Source of the DNA: Fasciolopsis buskii
Taxonomy: Eukaryota > Platyhelminthes > Trematoda > Plagiorchiida > Fasciolidae
DNA length: 64,000 nucleotides
Assembly: GCA_008360955.1 (NCBI GenBank)
Contig: LUCM01007735.1
Span: forward strand, 81,302 to 145,301
Direction of reading: 5' to 3'
The notes under the pieces were generated by a model that saw only the letters and a program-made list of their open reading frames with translations, was not told where the DNA came from and did no database searches. Positions 50,253 through 63,000 of the stretch are shown here, piece by piece (within the stretch, counting starts at the first letter, position 1; the number at the start of each line of letters is the position of its first letter). The position numbers and the translations under genes were made by a program.

Positions 50253-51700
50253 TTTGTGTTTTTTTTCGTTCAAATTTCGTGAATTTTGGTTGTTTCCAGA
50301 GTATGTTTAAGTGGAGATCTTCTATAGACATTCCGCTCTGAATTGATTTTTAGCCATTGCTCTGAGAGTTCCCAGCTAACTGCATTCCTCATTTCTTGGT
50401 CCCCAACCGGAAAGCCCGGAAGTAATGACCAAAGTCGAAACATACTTTTGCATACCTTTATGCCAAGTCATACCCAACATGCGAACAAAGAGCGCAGAAA
50501 GGTAGATGATGGTCAGACATAAGCAATATGTGACCACGCCACCAAAGGCGATGCAGAGCGATTTTTTGCAATCAGAGGTCGAATATCTGCATCCACCACG
50601 CGATATCGCACCTCGTCATTACCCACTCGACGTTCTCATCAGACACGAGCAATGCTTCGGAAACATTGGTATTCGAAAACAGAAGGTTGTGGGCATCCTC
50701 GTCGGGTATAGGTTAGGTCTTGCAACCGTAAAGCAAAACACTACAAACTGTGGTATTTTACGCTTCTCCTCCGAGAGAAATCCGGGTGTCATGGCAACAT
50801 CACAAGTGTTGCAGATTTGCCAGCGCTGCTCTGGCTTTTGCAGTTCTTGATGTGGCCTCCTCCCTAACATCTTCGTCAGGTTTGGTGGAATTTCCGATGT
50901 ACTTGAACCCATTGACTCTCTCTAATCGACCACCACATAGGATAGGTGCAGACACAGACTTGTACTAGTCCTAAATAATTACCTGGTATTTTGAAGGTGC
51001 ACTGCACATACCACACTTAGATACCTCAATTACAAAGCGGTTTAACACGCGGCTAATTCCCTTTGCTTTGGCAATTAGCAAGGCGATATCATCAGCATAC
51101 TAAAAAACTGTTTCGTGGGAGGAGTTCACCCGTACCGTCTGAAAGACCGGGTATCGCATCCTGTAGAACATCTGTGAAGAAGTTGAAAAGAAATGGGGAT
51201 GTAGAGCAGTTTTGCCTTATTCTTCTGGAAACGCTGAAAGGAGGAAAAATGGCCGTAAGCCCTAACTCGACCTGGCTGTGCATCTCTTGCCGGAATAATT
51301 GCGGGAGTCATTGAAGCTGAGGACCAGCTAAGTTATACTTAAACTTGCTCCGTCCAGAGTAAATAACGGCGCTGCAGAATAGGCAAACTGAAGATCAGAA
51401 AAATAATAGGAAAACTCAGTGACTATTTTGGCCTGGTCTGCGTTCGAACGAATAGTCCGGTTTCAGTAATTAACATGAGTTTCCCTGCGAACCAATTTCC
51501 CGTGGGTCTGAGAACTGTGACGCACTGCTAAAACTAAGTAGGTACAGTTCCAGGAACATAAAATCCGACGTCCAATTCGGCCAGTCGAACTGCGCAAAAT
51601 TTAAGCAACCTTCCTATAGCAGTGATTCTCAATAGAGATTGTGTTGAAATATTGTGATATTTCTTCATCAACCTACGCGGAGTATTCTTGAATCGTTTTA
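50253..51700 (-). pseudogene. Decayed non-LTR retrotransposon: RT domain, C-terminal region and A-rich tail
   Basis: This is the clearest gene relic in the window, a LINE reverse transcriptase that would prime cDNA synthesis on nicked target DNA. Reading along the minus strand: a possible RT start block around 51560-51680 (SLLRITAIGRLL); a FSDLQFAY stretch near 51400, resembling VFLDLKAAFD; RVRAYG (51252-51269); SPFLFNF (51179-51199), from a block normally RQGCPLSPFLFNF; YADDIALL with both catalytic aspartates (51076-51099); KCGMCSAPSKYQV; GFKYIG; DEDVREEATSRTAKARAAL; VLLYGC (50722-50739); FEYQCFRSIARV (50642-50677); LHRLWWRGH; and GWGPR (50394-50408). These follow the collinear order of an RT family that I recall as abundant in flukes and tapeworms (LLYGCETWP, HRLRWLGHVLRM, LPGWGPRD). 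Stops (one just before YADD) and several frameshifts make it non-functional. The 3' end meets an A-rich run (GAACGAAAAAAAACACAAAAA) near 50253-50275. No endonuclease domain was recognised upstream, consistent with 5' truncation. Confidence 0.88.
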
Positions 51701-54229
51701 CTTTCCGTTTACCGTTGTTACTAACTCCAGCGGATTCACTCGGTAGCCTTGATTCTAGTTCACTCTGATTAATGATGTAGGAAGAATCAAAAAGCCTGTG
51801 GCCAGTCAACGCATTTCTCCGGTATTTTTATAAACAATCAACGCATGTACATCTGTTCAGGTTACAATCTCCCAGCCTATTGTCCTGCTTCTCGCACTCT
51901 CACTGCCTTCTCGTTGTTCATTGCTTAGAACGGTATCTTGTTCGCCCATGGAACTCCCATTAAAATCAAATCCTTCTTTGTTCCGGAACTGAACCTGCAT
52001 TTGATTCTCCTACTTTCCAGCTCGCAGTGGATCAGATATTTTGCCCACGTGTCATTCATCTGAATACAGATGAGCTTGTCAGCCAGTCCCGTTTCCCTGG
52101 CCAAAAGCAGGCCGCATTATGGCAGGACTTATTGTGTCAAATTAAATCGGCCTCGCAATTTCGGTACAGACTCGTGTTTTCACCTTATAACCTTTTTTAA
52201 GTGTCCAGCTAAGAAAACAATAATGAAGAGTGATGAAACGTTTTTCTTTTAAATTTTGTGTGCACTCACGTACATGCATCTGTTAGCTGCAGAAGTTTTC
52301 TAGACCGCTGTGCAATACACCCTTGTGGTTGATTTTATGCAAACAATTTTTGTGCTGCCCGGACTTAACGTTTCTCAAATTTGTCCTGCTTGCTGAAGGT
52401 TGTTATTTCCTTTTGTGCTCTGCTTTGTTTGGTCGTGAATTGAATTGATCTGGTTCGTTAATCACTGAATTGGATGAGAATTTTTTTCCTCGAAGCTGGG
52501 TCCAACTGGAAGCAAATGAACAAATGAATCACATATTATTTGCAGACAGAAAATCGAATTACGGGCAATGACTACTATCACTAATTTAGTGTCAATATAC
52601 CTACAGTATTTTACAACTTTTACCCCTGAAGCTGCTTTTGAATAATGTTTAAATTCTGATCCAGCCCTCCGTATTTCGATTTTTTAACGCGTGTCATTAA
52701 ATCAAGGAAAACATTTATACTCGTAGAGTAGCTGAGCACGTATTTAAAGGTCTTTGTAGTGAAATAGATTACTTATCTGGTTAACAAATCCGACCCTCTG
52801 CTTCACTAACTGTGATGTTCTCATTAAGATCTATTTAGGCTATGGCACACAAGTATATAGTACGTGCTCAAGCCAAAACGGAACAGTCTTTTGCTAAGTA
52901 AATAGGGACAGTTTTGGGCATACTAGAAAACTGTTCCATCTGTCTGATTTAGGATACAAGGCAAATCGATCGGCACCTTGGTAACGATATATTTGTTGTC
53001 ATGTTTATCCTGTTCAATCAGCGCAAGCCGTGTGACCTGATAATACAAAGCACGAAGTTTTCGGCCTACAAATCAACTTTTGTGCTGATTTATCAAAATT
53101 ATGCGTTGTTCTTTTAAGCACAAGGTAGAAAACACAGCTGCCCTTAAAAAAACATCATGCTTACCGCATACGTAGCCGTCCCATTGGACAAAACCTTTTT
53201 CTTTGATTTAACATTGTGTTGGAGACATATTCTTCGTGAATTAACAAAGACTTTTGTATGGGTACCAGTGACGAGCGCCCCAATCCCTCAGATCGTTCAG
53301 GCAATTATTTGAAATATACCCTCTGGTATTTTCCCGGCTGCAAATAAAATTCTTTTGTCAGATTTTAGAGAATTTTGTTCAAGCAAAACCGATTTCAAAG
53401 GAACAACTTTGATAACCAAAAGGTCTGCTACCTACCAGTTCTTCTGATCATGCAAAATTACTGAATATTGGACTGTTCGCTTAAATTCTACTCAAATGTT
53501 TGAAACAAAATGCAAGCACTATCACTAGAAATAGGTTTACAAAGTGTCCATTTTGTTACTACCTCTCGGAGATTCCCCACGAAAAATATGTTGACTTCCA
53601 TTTGATGCGTGCCCCTCTGGGGTTCTACTACTGCTACGAAATTATTTCTTCTAGATGACTACTACTGAGTAATGATATATACGCTTTCATTCATTTATAC
53701 GAGGAAGTGTTATTACTATTGCGAGCAGCTTTGGAAAGAAAGTTGTGTCTGTTTTCTTGCATTTGACAGTAAAACAAATTATTGCTTTTCAAAGTTTCAA
53801 ATAATCGTGATTCTGCATCCGGGACACAGATTACTCGTAAGACATCTGTCCTATGCTTATACTAACAACGTACACGGTGGACTACCTTAGATAATACCGA
53901 TTAACGTTTATTATACAGGATCACGCACTAGGTGCGCCATAACAGTCGACCAACTCCCCATGTGTACATTTATATTCCTGATTAAACGCAGGACACAAAA
54001 AGCGGTAATAGCGTAAAGCAGCGATTGCATGTAAGCATTGTGCAAAGATTATTGGATAATGCAGTTCAAAGTTGTTTCAATTCCTTTTTACGAGATGATT
54101 GATCTTTTTTTATTATTTTAATTTCTGCAAAAGGTAAATTATACGGTCAGTTACTACAGCATAAAGGTCACAGAATTTGGTCCAGAACCAATAAAAAACG
54201 TCTCTTCCTAACAGGATCCTTCAGTCGGA
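51701..54229. other. No recognisable gene between two minus-strand LINE relics
   Basis: I looked here for the endonuclease domain of the LINE at 50.25-51.70 kb on the minus strand and for the 3' end of the copy at 54.2 kb. Neither could be recognised. Open frames are at most about 72 codons. This spacer may be older host DNA or unrecognisably decayed LINE sequence. Confidence 0.45.
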
Positions 54230-55230
54230 GTCTCCCACTAGGAAGTTGAGAAGAGCACCAGTTCATAGATTGATCGTCGAGTCGCTTATTCTAGCCTTTC
54301 TAGCACGTACCCGAAGGATATGAAATATTTCAAGCGTAGCCGACAGACATGCTCAGAATGAGTACAAGCAATTGGAGAATTTTGAAAGCGAGTATCTACA
54401 TCAACGGACGACAATCATTGCACAACACAAGAAGAAACATCTTGCCGTTGCTCGCCCCATATTCCTGCTAAACTCGAACAATTCTGCTGGTGGATCAGTG
54501 GTCAAATACAAAACATCCCGATTATTAGAATAAAAGATGGAAAGATCTCACAAAGTAGAAAACTGGACCACTGTTCTGTGCCTAATTCGGCTTTTGTGAT
54601 CAGTTTTATTCTTTCCTTAAGTGAAACCCGGATTTCACGGTGGCGCTATAGGTCATTGTGGTTTGTGAGGCCACGTTGGTTTTCGCATGTATCAAAGAAA
54701 CATCCTGTCTAACACCTTCGCCAAGTTCATACAATATCTCTAATTACTTAATGATATTGGTCATCTCTAAAAGATCACCACACGGTCAAAGCAGGTGCTT
54801 TTTACGGTCATTCTCTGTTAACTACCTAAAACGTACCGTACCCGGGTACCCCACGCACCCATCGATTCATATTATTTAGATTGGCTTGCACAAGTTTACT
54901 CAGAAAGCGATACAGTGGCTATAATCTGAGTCCAATATCCTGTACCTTGATAACGATGTCGCCCCATCTCACTCCCCGATAGACGAAAATAAGCGTTCCG
55001 TACCATACCGGCTATGTTGAGGTTAACAAAGAGCAGAGAAATAGATCGGTTTTTCGTTCTTCATTGTGGCATGCGCGGCAGGGCAATAGCTGGGCGGGAA
55101 CGTGGTGCGAGAGCACAGCAATCTGAAGATCAAGACATACTTCGCAGGTGCACCAGTCCTCAGAAAACCGTGACCTAGTGCAGTCCTGTTAAGGAATTCA
55201 AAGGCTACGTAAACGACTGAACCCACAATA
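54230..55230 (-). pseudogene. Second, more decayed LINE reverse transcriptase of the same broad family
   Basis: No single frame looks like a gene, but short matches to the RT family of the 50-51.7 kb copy lie collinearly on the minus strand across frameshifts. They are RTALGHGFLRTGAPAKY (55137-55187, family pattern DRxxLWxxLLxKGVPEKY), GEGVRQDVS (54696-54722), HREIRVSLKERI (54607-54642, pattern RRRDIRLSIKGRV), SSFLLCEIFP near 54560 (pattern SVLLYGCETWP), GIWGEQR (54445-54465, pattern RIWWEHR), SSVDVDTRF, and an RLRLKYFISFGYVL stretch (pattern LHRLRWLGHVLRM). The distance from GEGVRQDVS to GIWGEQR is about 250 nt, and about 240 nt is expected for the family. The catalytic YADD is replaced by a WGDI-like stretch around 54970. 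Many stops and indels make this an old, dead copy. It overlaps the same protein region as the 50-51.7 kb copy, so the two are separate insertions. Confidence 0.7.
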
Positions 55231-58200
55231 CCCGTTGGTTTTTGCTGAGTGCTGCAGTGCTCTATCAGTATCGGAGGGTAGAGAATTTATAGGTGCATCA
55301 ATGACTATCTAGGAACTCATCCTATTGCTTGCTAATCTGCTCCTTATTCTTTTCCTAAAACATACAATGAGTAGAAGAATTCACTAGCCTTGACCACATT
55401 GGGTTCAAAGCTCTGTGCCTGAACACTCAAAATACCGGCTATTCTTAGGTATGTGGAGAATGATCAATTCCAAGCATTGAATACAGGACATTCGAGAAAA
55501 AGCCTGAGTTTTTAGACCCATGCTTGAATGAATTTGAAAAGTGTCACCAGAACTTAACAATGTGAGTCGCCTGGGAAATTAAGTTTTTCTTGATCTCTTT
55601 GGAAGGCTTGTTCGTGAAATCAGTCCACAGGACGTGTGCCGGAGTGGATTAGGTGGACCAACTATGGAGTTCACCTGTCATTTGAGATCGTGTGCTCTGC
55701 CAAGGGCAAAGTCATTTTTTGTCGATCCTAAGCTGATAAATGGTTCATCCTTATTGGCTTACCTGCGACGGAGACCGGCTTTCCATGTCCATCTTGGCGC
55801 AGAAATTTCACGATATAATAATCGGAATTTACCATTCCTTTGAAGAAATATCAATGAGCAAACCAAGATGCATGTTTCTTTAATATTTCTAGAAGCACGG
55901 AGTTTCTTAGTCTTGGGAAACCAGGAACAAATTTACTTTGGATTAGAATTGCCTAGATGTTTCTTTCATGTTTTCCTTTTTTGCATGATTCCTTAGAGTA
56001 GAAGGAATTTTGTCCTGCAAACACGCTGAATGTCACAACCAGTCATTTACGCATATTGACGAATCGAGATCAGAGGGATCAGGTTTTCATAATAACGGTG
56101 TTCCACGTCACTGTTTGCAAGTACAATCCAGTGATAACTGAGTCCGACTATCATAAGCGAATTAATCTCGCGATAAAGCCATTTTTCATGATTAATTATA
56201 CCAACATGAAAGGAATATCTGACTACCAGTGCCCAATACTTAGTTCTTTTTCATTTCAGTATTCTTAGTTTCGAATAGTTCGGTTTGCCGCAATTTCAAA
56301 AGCGTCAATTATTTACAAGAAATGTGATTTGCAATAAAAATATACGAATCCTGGAAAGGAGATTACAGTTCGCAGGAAAGTGCAAAGGCGAAAAGCGGGC
56401 CGTTGATCTTGCTTTGAAAGAGTGGAAATGTTTAGTCCACTGAGAATACAGTAACATGAAAAGTGTTTAGTAATTCTTTTGAATTAAGAATAGTCATTTT
56501 GCCACATTTTTAACTTATACTTTTGGATGCAAATTTTGATATGGTTAAATAGCTGCCTCGATCAAAATCTAAAGGAGACAGAAATTACGAGGTTAACTTT
56601 CGAAAAGTCAGAAGCAACTTAATATACCGGCGTTATAAAAAAGAATAAATAAATCTCTGACCATGTATTGTAGATCATAAATCGGAGGGTTACTGGGGGT
56701 CACTGATGGGCTGACTAATTTTACCTTGCATAGTCCAAACATGCCGATATTTGAGGTTGATTTACTATGGTATAAAGTAGGAAGTTTAGGACAATGAACC
56801 GATCAGGCTTAGAGCAACAGAGACAAGAACAGATAATGAACCACCATAAAATGGAGAACAGTTATTAGGATAAATTTTCCAGATATCACAAAAGCCTACA
56901 ATTTACGCATTAGTTCTTTGCGTTCAATGGATCAAAAGTAGGGAATAAACCTAGCAGGCAACCAGTTGTAAAAAGAAAACAAAAATTCTGATGCTATTTT
57001 GTCAAGAAACATATATTGTTCTTCGGTGTCGATCATATAGCAAACATAACGAACACAATAATACTATTCGTTTTGAAGGTTCAGTTTGAACAAATGGCTT
57101 GAGGAGGAATACTGGTTATTAATCCATAATTAGGTAACTTGTCTCGGTTGGTAGATGCACAGGAAAGTTAAGGTAATTTCGTGACAGTGTCGAGCACATT
57201 CATTGAAAGGTTAAACTTACGTCTTATTCTTCACACAAAGGACACATTTCGGTATGATTCCTCAGGAATTAAGCACAGCACTTCGTTGTCACCAAACGCA
57301 TCCCCTTTTGTTTTTGCATGGTAAGTTCCCTTCTGTGAACCTCTAAGTCGTCCACGGATTGCGAAGATTTGGATGAGGACTTTGGTCAATAAATTTTATA
57401 TTATTACTAGAGGACTCAAACTCTTAAGCCAGTCATGCAAATAATTCACTAACTGAAGCATTGGAATAAGCTGCACAGCATTGTTTGTGTCAATGACATT
57501 AATCCGTGGACAGTGCGAGTCGAGATTAAGCTCCTGCCAACGGACCAAAAGACTCGGAAGATTGTCGTTTACGACGCAAGATGAACTCGTTCCCGGTTGA
57601 TGCAATTCACCCACATGGCAGCGATGCGTGGCTCCGTAATTTCATGCATTTCTTGTTTAAAGTATAGGTGAAGTTTAGCTTGATAACAATTAATTAAATT
57701 CTTTGCTACAATAAAGATATAGTGATGATCCACAATGCGGCTTCAATTCGAATGTAAAGGTGACAGACAACCCTCGGGATAAGTATATTCACGATCATTT
57801 CTGGCATGGATAAAGAACTGGTTCCAGATTTACTTCCGATTTATTTTGCACCAATATATTTCAACATTTCCAGTTCAGTTGCACTTGAAATATGAAAATG
57901 CAATTCTCCTTCCATGCGCCAATGAGTTGCTTTTCCTTAATCAAATCAGACCTACGGCTGTGCCATATATGGATAAGTATTTCTCGCCTTAAGAAACGCA
58001 ACTCATGGCAGTCAAGAGATTTAATTTCCACCGTCTGTAATTTTCTTTTACTTAACATAGTCGTAGAAAAGATACACGAAACAGAAATTAATTTATCTTT
58101 TCCGTTTTGACGACATTTATGCAACCCATGTATTTGGATGTCTCACAGTGATCGAACTTCCCGTCCGGATAGGGTGAAAAAGCCGGTTTTATTTTACTTA

Positions 58201-61200
58201 TGTCGACTATCTATTGCTTAACACCGAAAGAAGATAAATGTGCTGGACAATCCGACTGGATTTCCCGCTTTTGGTACTTGTTCTAATAAACTTGAAATTC
58301 TCACATTATTACATTACCATATCAAAATTCCGAAGATATCATCAAGGCAGAAGCTTAAGTAAAATTGAATACTTTCAGAGAAACAACCCGAAGAAAATGC
58401 TATGGTACTCATGCTTGAACGATAATAAATTCGGCCTCCAACATTATGGTGCGAATACCGGCTACCATTTCGCACCGAAACTAGTCCGATCAAAAAAATA
58501 AATGAAAGCAGCCAGAAAACTAGGCTAATTAGAACATGCACCAGTTGAACTACATTTCAAAGCCATGTATTCATATATACTATACAAGTGGGCTTGATTA
58601 GTTGAATTTCTTGAGACTGACGACCCTTTTGAAGATGTCTAAAGTTTTTGTGTGCCCGCATGGTTCTGATTAGTTAGTTCTGCGCTCAGGCTAACACAAT
58701 GTTATATCAAATTGTACCATGTGATTAGCACGTAGACTTTCCGCATAAGCTGACAGATTTGGCATTGTCCTATTTACGTAATACATTGTTGGCTTGCGAT
58801 GCAACAGATGCAGCACATTTACTTAAACCAGTAAGTCTAAATAGTGTTGGGAACAAAGCAGAAACACTTCATCCTATGTTATATGGTATATGTATATCTA
58901 TGTGTATTAAAACCAGCAATGTCAGTGGAAGGAACAATAAACCAACGTTTCATTAGTCTTGGAAAAGTTTCGTAAGACAATTTCTAACGAGGCAGTCCTG
59001 TGCTCTTGATAAATATCTATTTTCGTATGCTACGTTTGCTGGTTGAGTATTTGGTCACCTATTTAATAATAACAGTGTCGTTTTGGTTGTTAAACGGATA
59101 CACTGCGTAATCACAGATATGAAGCGAGTTCGCGGATCCCCATTTTTATTCATTATGGTGAATATATAATGTTGGGATCCAGGATTTTATGCACCAAGTA
59201 CGACTGTCGGAAGCGAATTGTGTGAATGTCAGCTAAGCGGTTTTGCAATACATTTGTACTTATGTGCGAATGTGGTATAGCCAGATGAATACACATTGGA
59301 AGAAACAACAATAAGTTAATATTACTTACAGTCGAATAGAAAGACAGTCTGAAACAAATACGTAATTAAAAAACAAAAATTCTGCTTACTTGGGTAGGTG
59401 TTTGCAAACTGAAATGCTTAACAAATCAATATAAAAGTTGAAATTACATAGGCACATTATTCAGAAAACGGACAGATGTGAATACTGAAAAAAAGTCAGT
59501 TCATGAGAAACCTCGCATGCAGAAAGGGACTTCTGCTGAGCGGAGACCCTGGCTGTTATTTACGAATCAGCAAACGTGCATCCCTGGTGTTAGCTTTTCA
59601 AACTGCACTAGATCCAATGCACTCCTGAGATCCAAACTTTTCATGAAAACAAAGGTCTCCGGAAAATGATTGCTTCTTTTTGTATATTTCATTCTAGCCT
59701 TGCTTGTAAGAAAACAAGCTCCACACAATGTGTCGGTGCGCACGAGTAAGTAATAATGGGAACAGTAATTAATTACCTTATAATTTACTGAACATTAGTT
59801 GCTAATGGCTTCTTCAACACTTATTTCGTCGTAATTAAGCCCTAGTTTTTTCAAGTATCTGCATCGTTCTGATCACTTAGTGAAACGCCCTGCATCCTTT
59901 GATGCCAGGATACATAAACCTTCCCCAGATGTCCATAGAGCTCCCATGTTGAATAACTTCAGCTTGAACGGCACACCAGCGCGATGAGAAATTTCATCTC
60001 ACGAGCGTATCAACCTGAGGCCCAAATACATTTTCAAGTGCATAATAAAAGAGAAATAGAGTGTGTGGTATGATAATATTCGATTATATTATCCTGAAGC
60101 GCAGTGCGGCCAACTGACAGCAAATAAAGTTTTTCCTGAGGAATTCAGAACTATGTTCGGTCGCGTACGGGTCCAGCAGCCGTGGAAGTAGCTGTAAAAC
60201 GGTGCTTTTTTCTGACTACCTATCCTACTTGCCTGTGGACTGCACAAACTTGATAAACATTCTCCGTCGGATTGTTTGATTGTGTTCAAAACTGATTTGC
60301 CTGTGGGGCGATGAGTGGATAACCAAAGTCGTACCTATGAGATTGGTATTCATAGTGTGGCACAAATGCGATTAACCTAGCGTTCAACGTCTTGATAATT
60401 TCGCGTACTATGGGACCACCTTTTCCTCCAAGTCAGTATGAAAATGTGCTTATCCTTCTGTGATTACCGGTTTGGATGCCAGCAAAACAATGTTTTTAAT
60501 CCTGGACGTCTGTACAAATACGTCTAATCCAGAGTACGCAATTTTTTCGAATGATCGAGAAATTTGCAGGTGTGCATTCACATAAATCCTGTCCCTTTCG
60601 AAAGATTCTTCAACGTAAAGATAATTTTTCAATCACTTGAAGAACATGTATCATTAAATCGGTCACTATTTACCAATGCATTCAGTTTGCTCGTGTAGTT
60701 GTAAACATGTGTAACACATGTTCTGGTAGAGTTTATTGAACAGTTGGCAAATGTTTCCCGAGATTTTGATGTAAAATTCTAGTGGTAAGCAAAGTTTGTT
60801 TAAGTTTTAAAATCATGTAATCGAGGATAGGCCTTTGCTATATGAACTGTGTCATTTTCCTCCCCTCAGTTTTTATTTATTCGTTTTCATGGGTAGCCTA
60901 GGGTTTCCTATGCTAATTAACAATTTGAAGATTGATAGGGTTTCAGCCCCTTAATTTATTCATTTGCTGGCAAACACTGACTAGTCGTGACCCAAAACCA
61001 TTTAAATCGATCACAGTTTGGGCCCGAGATGTCACGTTTTTAGTCCTGCAAACGACGGTTGACAGATCGCACGTTTATCCCAGGTATGATCACGCGACTC
61101 AGAAATTAAACTTTGTTCAGCTTGGTTGGATTCTACGCGGATGGTTAATGGGTTTACGGGTGACAAGATAAAGATGATGTCTGACGTAGACCATGACACG

Positions 61201-62929
61201 CGACCAGCATTCTCATTGACCTTCCTTTGTCTGTTTGAATGCATCATATGCTGTTCTCTTAACATCGCGCAAATGAGGTCGACTCGGATAACTTGAGGTC
61301 ACCACAAATGGAAACCTGCGAATAACCCGATTGCACGAAGACCCACGAAAGACATTTCCACTTAGCTGGTGTGGAAACCAATCAATATTTAACCCGGATA
61401 ACATGAAACAAAAGTTCGTATCATTGTCGAAAACGGCTAGGATCATGTCTAAGATCCTATTTTTTACTAAATCTCTTGTTTTGCAAAGAAACAGGCTCGA
61501 AGACTATGATTATTGTTATCTCTGGTCACCGTTACGCTCATCTGTTTTTCGTGACATGGTTTGGACTTTTGGTAAAACCGATGAAATTTGTTTGTGACTT
61601 TTGAGGATACCTGTTCCTCTGTTTATTTATCGGGACACTTCTCGGTCCATCGTAATGTTCATACACTGAGTTGGATGGCAAATTAGCGACCATTAGCTGC
61701 TAAGTTGGGAGACATACCAGCGGTATGTAGGTAAGATTTCTAATTTCTTCTTTGCCATCTCATGTGAAAAAAATTTGGCCTAAGTTGTCAATTACTTGTG
61801 CTGTTCTCACCTTTGGGTTTTAGGACTTTTCCGATCATGCGGTGTCAGATCTTGACTCACCATTATTACAACAAGAAGGTGATAAAGCCGCACTGTAGCT
61901 TTACCCTGAATATAAGTAGTGATTATTGATTTGATAAAATTGACCGTCCACATCTGCCTTAAAATCACCTTCTCCCTTTAAGCTATATTACTTCTTTTAC
62001 TGTCGGTTCTTTGCCGGACCCTTGGGTTTCCGATGAAGCAATAGGTTGTCTTCTGATCAAAACGTTGGAAACCGAATATTATCAGTATCAAATCGAGAAG
62101 AATACAGGATTAGATTGTATCAGATGTTCCGAAATCATTTGGCTGCACCTTTTGCAGCGTATACTGCGGTAATTATGCTCATTTGTAGTGAGACAGCGTG
62201 TAAAATAGAGCAAAATGATCCCTAGGCCGGAGGCAAATTAATCAGTCACAAGGTTGCGGAACTATGTCGGTAGATGAGCTCTAAAATGTGCTTCCATGTT
62301 AGGCTGCATTGTTTAGCCAATCTTGTTGTTTCTCATGGGGCTTTGCTCGTATCTCCTAGAACAAACAACCGTATTCACAAGGAGGAAAAATAACTTTTAG
62401 GAATCACGCATCACCGATGTGAATATCAATCTGTCATGTCGGACATATTTATGCCTGACCAGTTGCCCTTCTAACTCTGCATTCCGTGCAACGACCTCGG
62501 GTCATTCGGCCAACAGTACACTCGGAATACAAAAAATAGGAGTTCTGCTCCCATAAGAGCTCATCCGTTGGTACATGGACACCATCACATCTATGATTTT
62601 GACCCAAGATTTCGACCGGATGGCGTAGACATAATTGGTATGTCGATGACTTCTATCCAAGCTGAAAAGAACTACGCAGTAAAATTTCTTCTGAGGTCCC
62701 GCGTAAGGCGCTCCGAGTCCTCAGCGCCTGCGTGAACCAAGAAACCTAAATTTGTATATGAACTACGAAGTGATATTAGTAGGATGGGAAAACTTCAATC
62801 CTTCCTCAAGCGGTGTTAATTCGCAGTCTCGCAAAATCCTTAATCCACCTCCCTCTAGTCTTATCAGGTTAGCAGTCGGACCTGCACTCGCAACCAGTTA
62901 AAACCCAGTTAGTTCATTTCATAAGATGA
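55231..62929. other. No recognisable gene; anonymous non-coding DNA
   Basis: The 5' part of the LINE relic at 54.2-55.2 kb may extend a little into this stretch but cannot be followed. Open frames are all under 90 codons and unrecognised. A Penelope-like 3'-end motif is possible at 62028-62074. A slightly GC-richer patch at 62.4-62.9 kb may be an old repeat. Confidence 0.45.
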
Positions 62930-63000
62930 GCGCGGTGGCGAATTCCTAGATATGCCGGCTATGCATTTGATGGTTGGTTCCAATAAGATTGCATACGAGA
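62930..63000 (+). mobile_element. Possible tRNA-like SINE head
   Basis: Positions 62931-62950 read CGCGGTGGCGAATTCCTAGA, resembling a box A region (TGGC at 62936-62939). About 40 nt later comes GGTTCCAAT (62976-62984), resembling box B with one substitution. The internal segment GCCGGC...TTTGATGG looks like the anticodon-arm region of the other SINE heads. No tail or target-site duplication was identified. A decayed copy is plausible but the evidence is thin. Confidence 0.3.

Noticed and set aside
62639..62650. YVDD reading on the plus strand, a possible RT catalytic motif.
   Set aside because: Only four residues match. A stop follows a few codons later and no other RT block lies at the expected distance. 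Four such residues are likely by chance in 64 kb.
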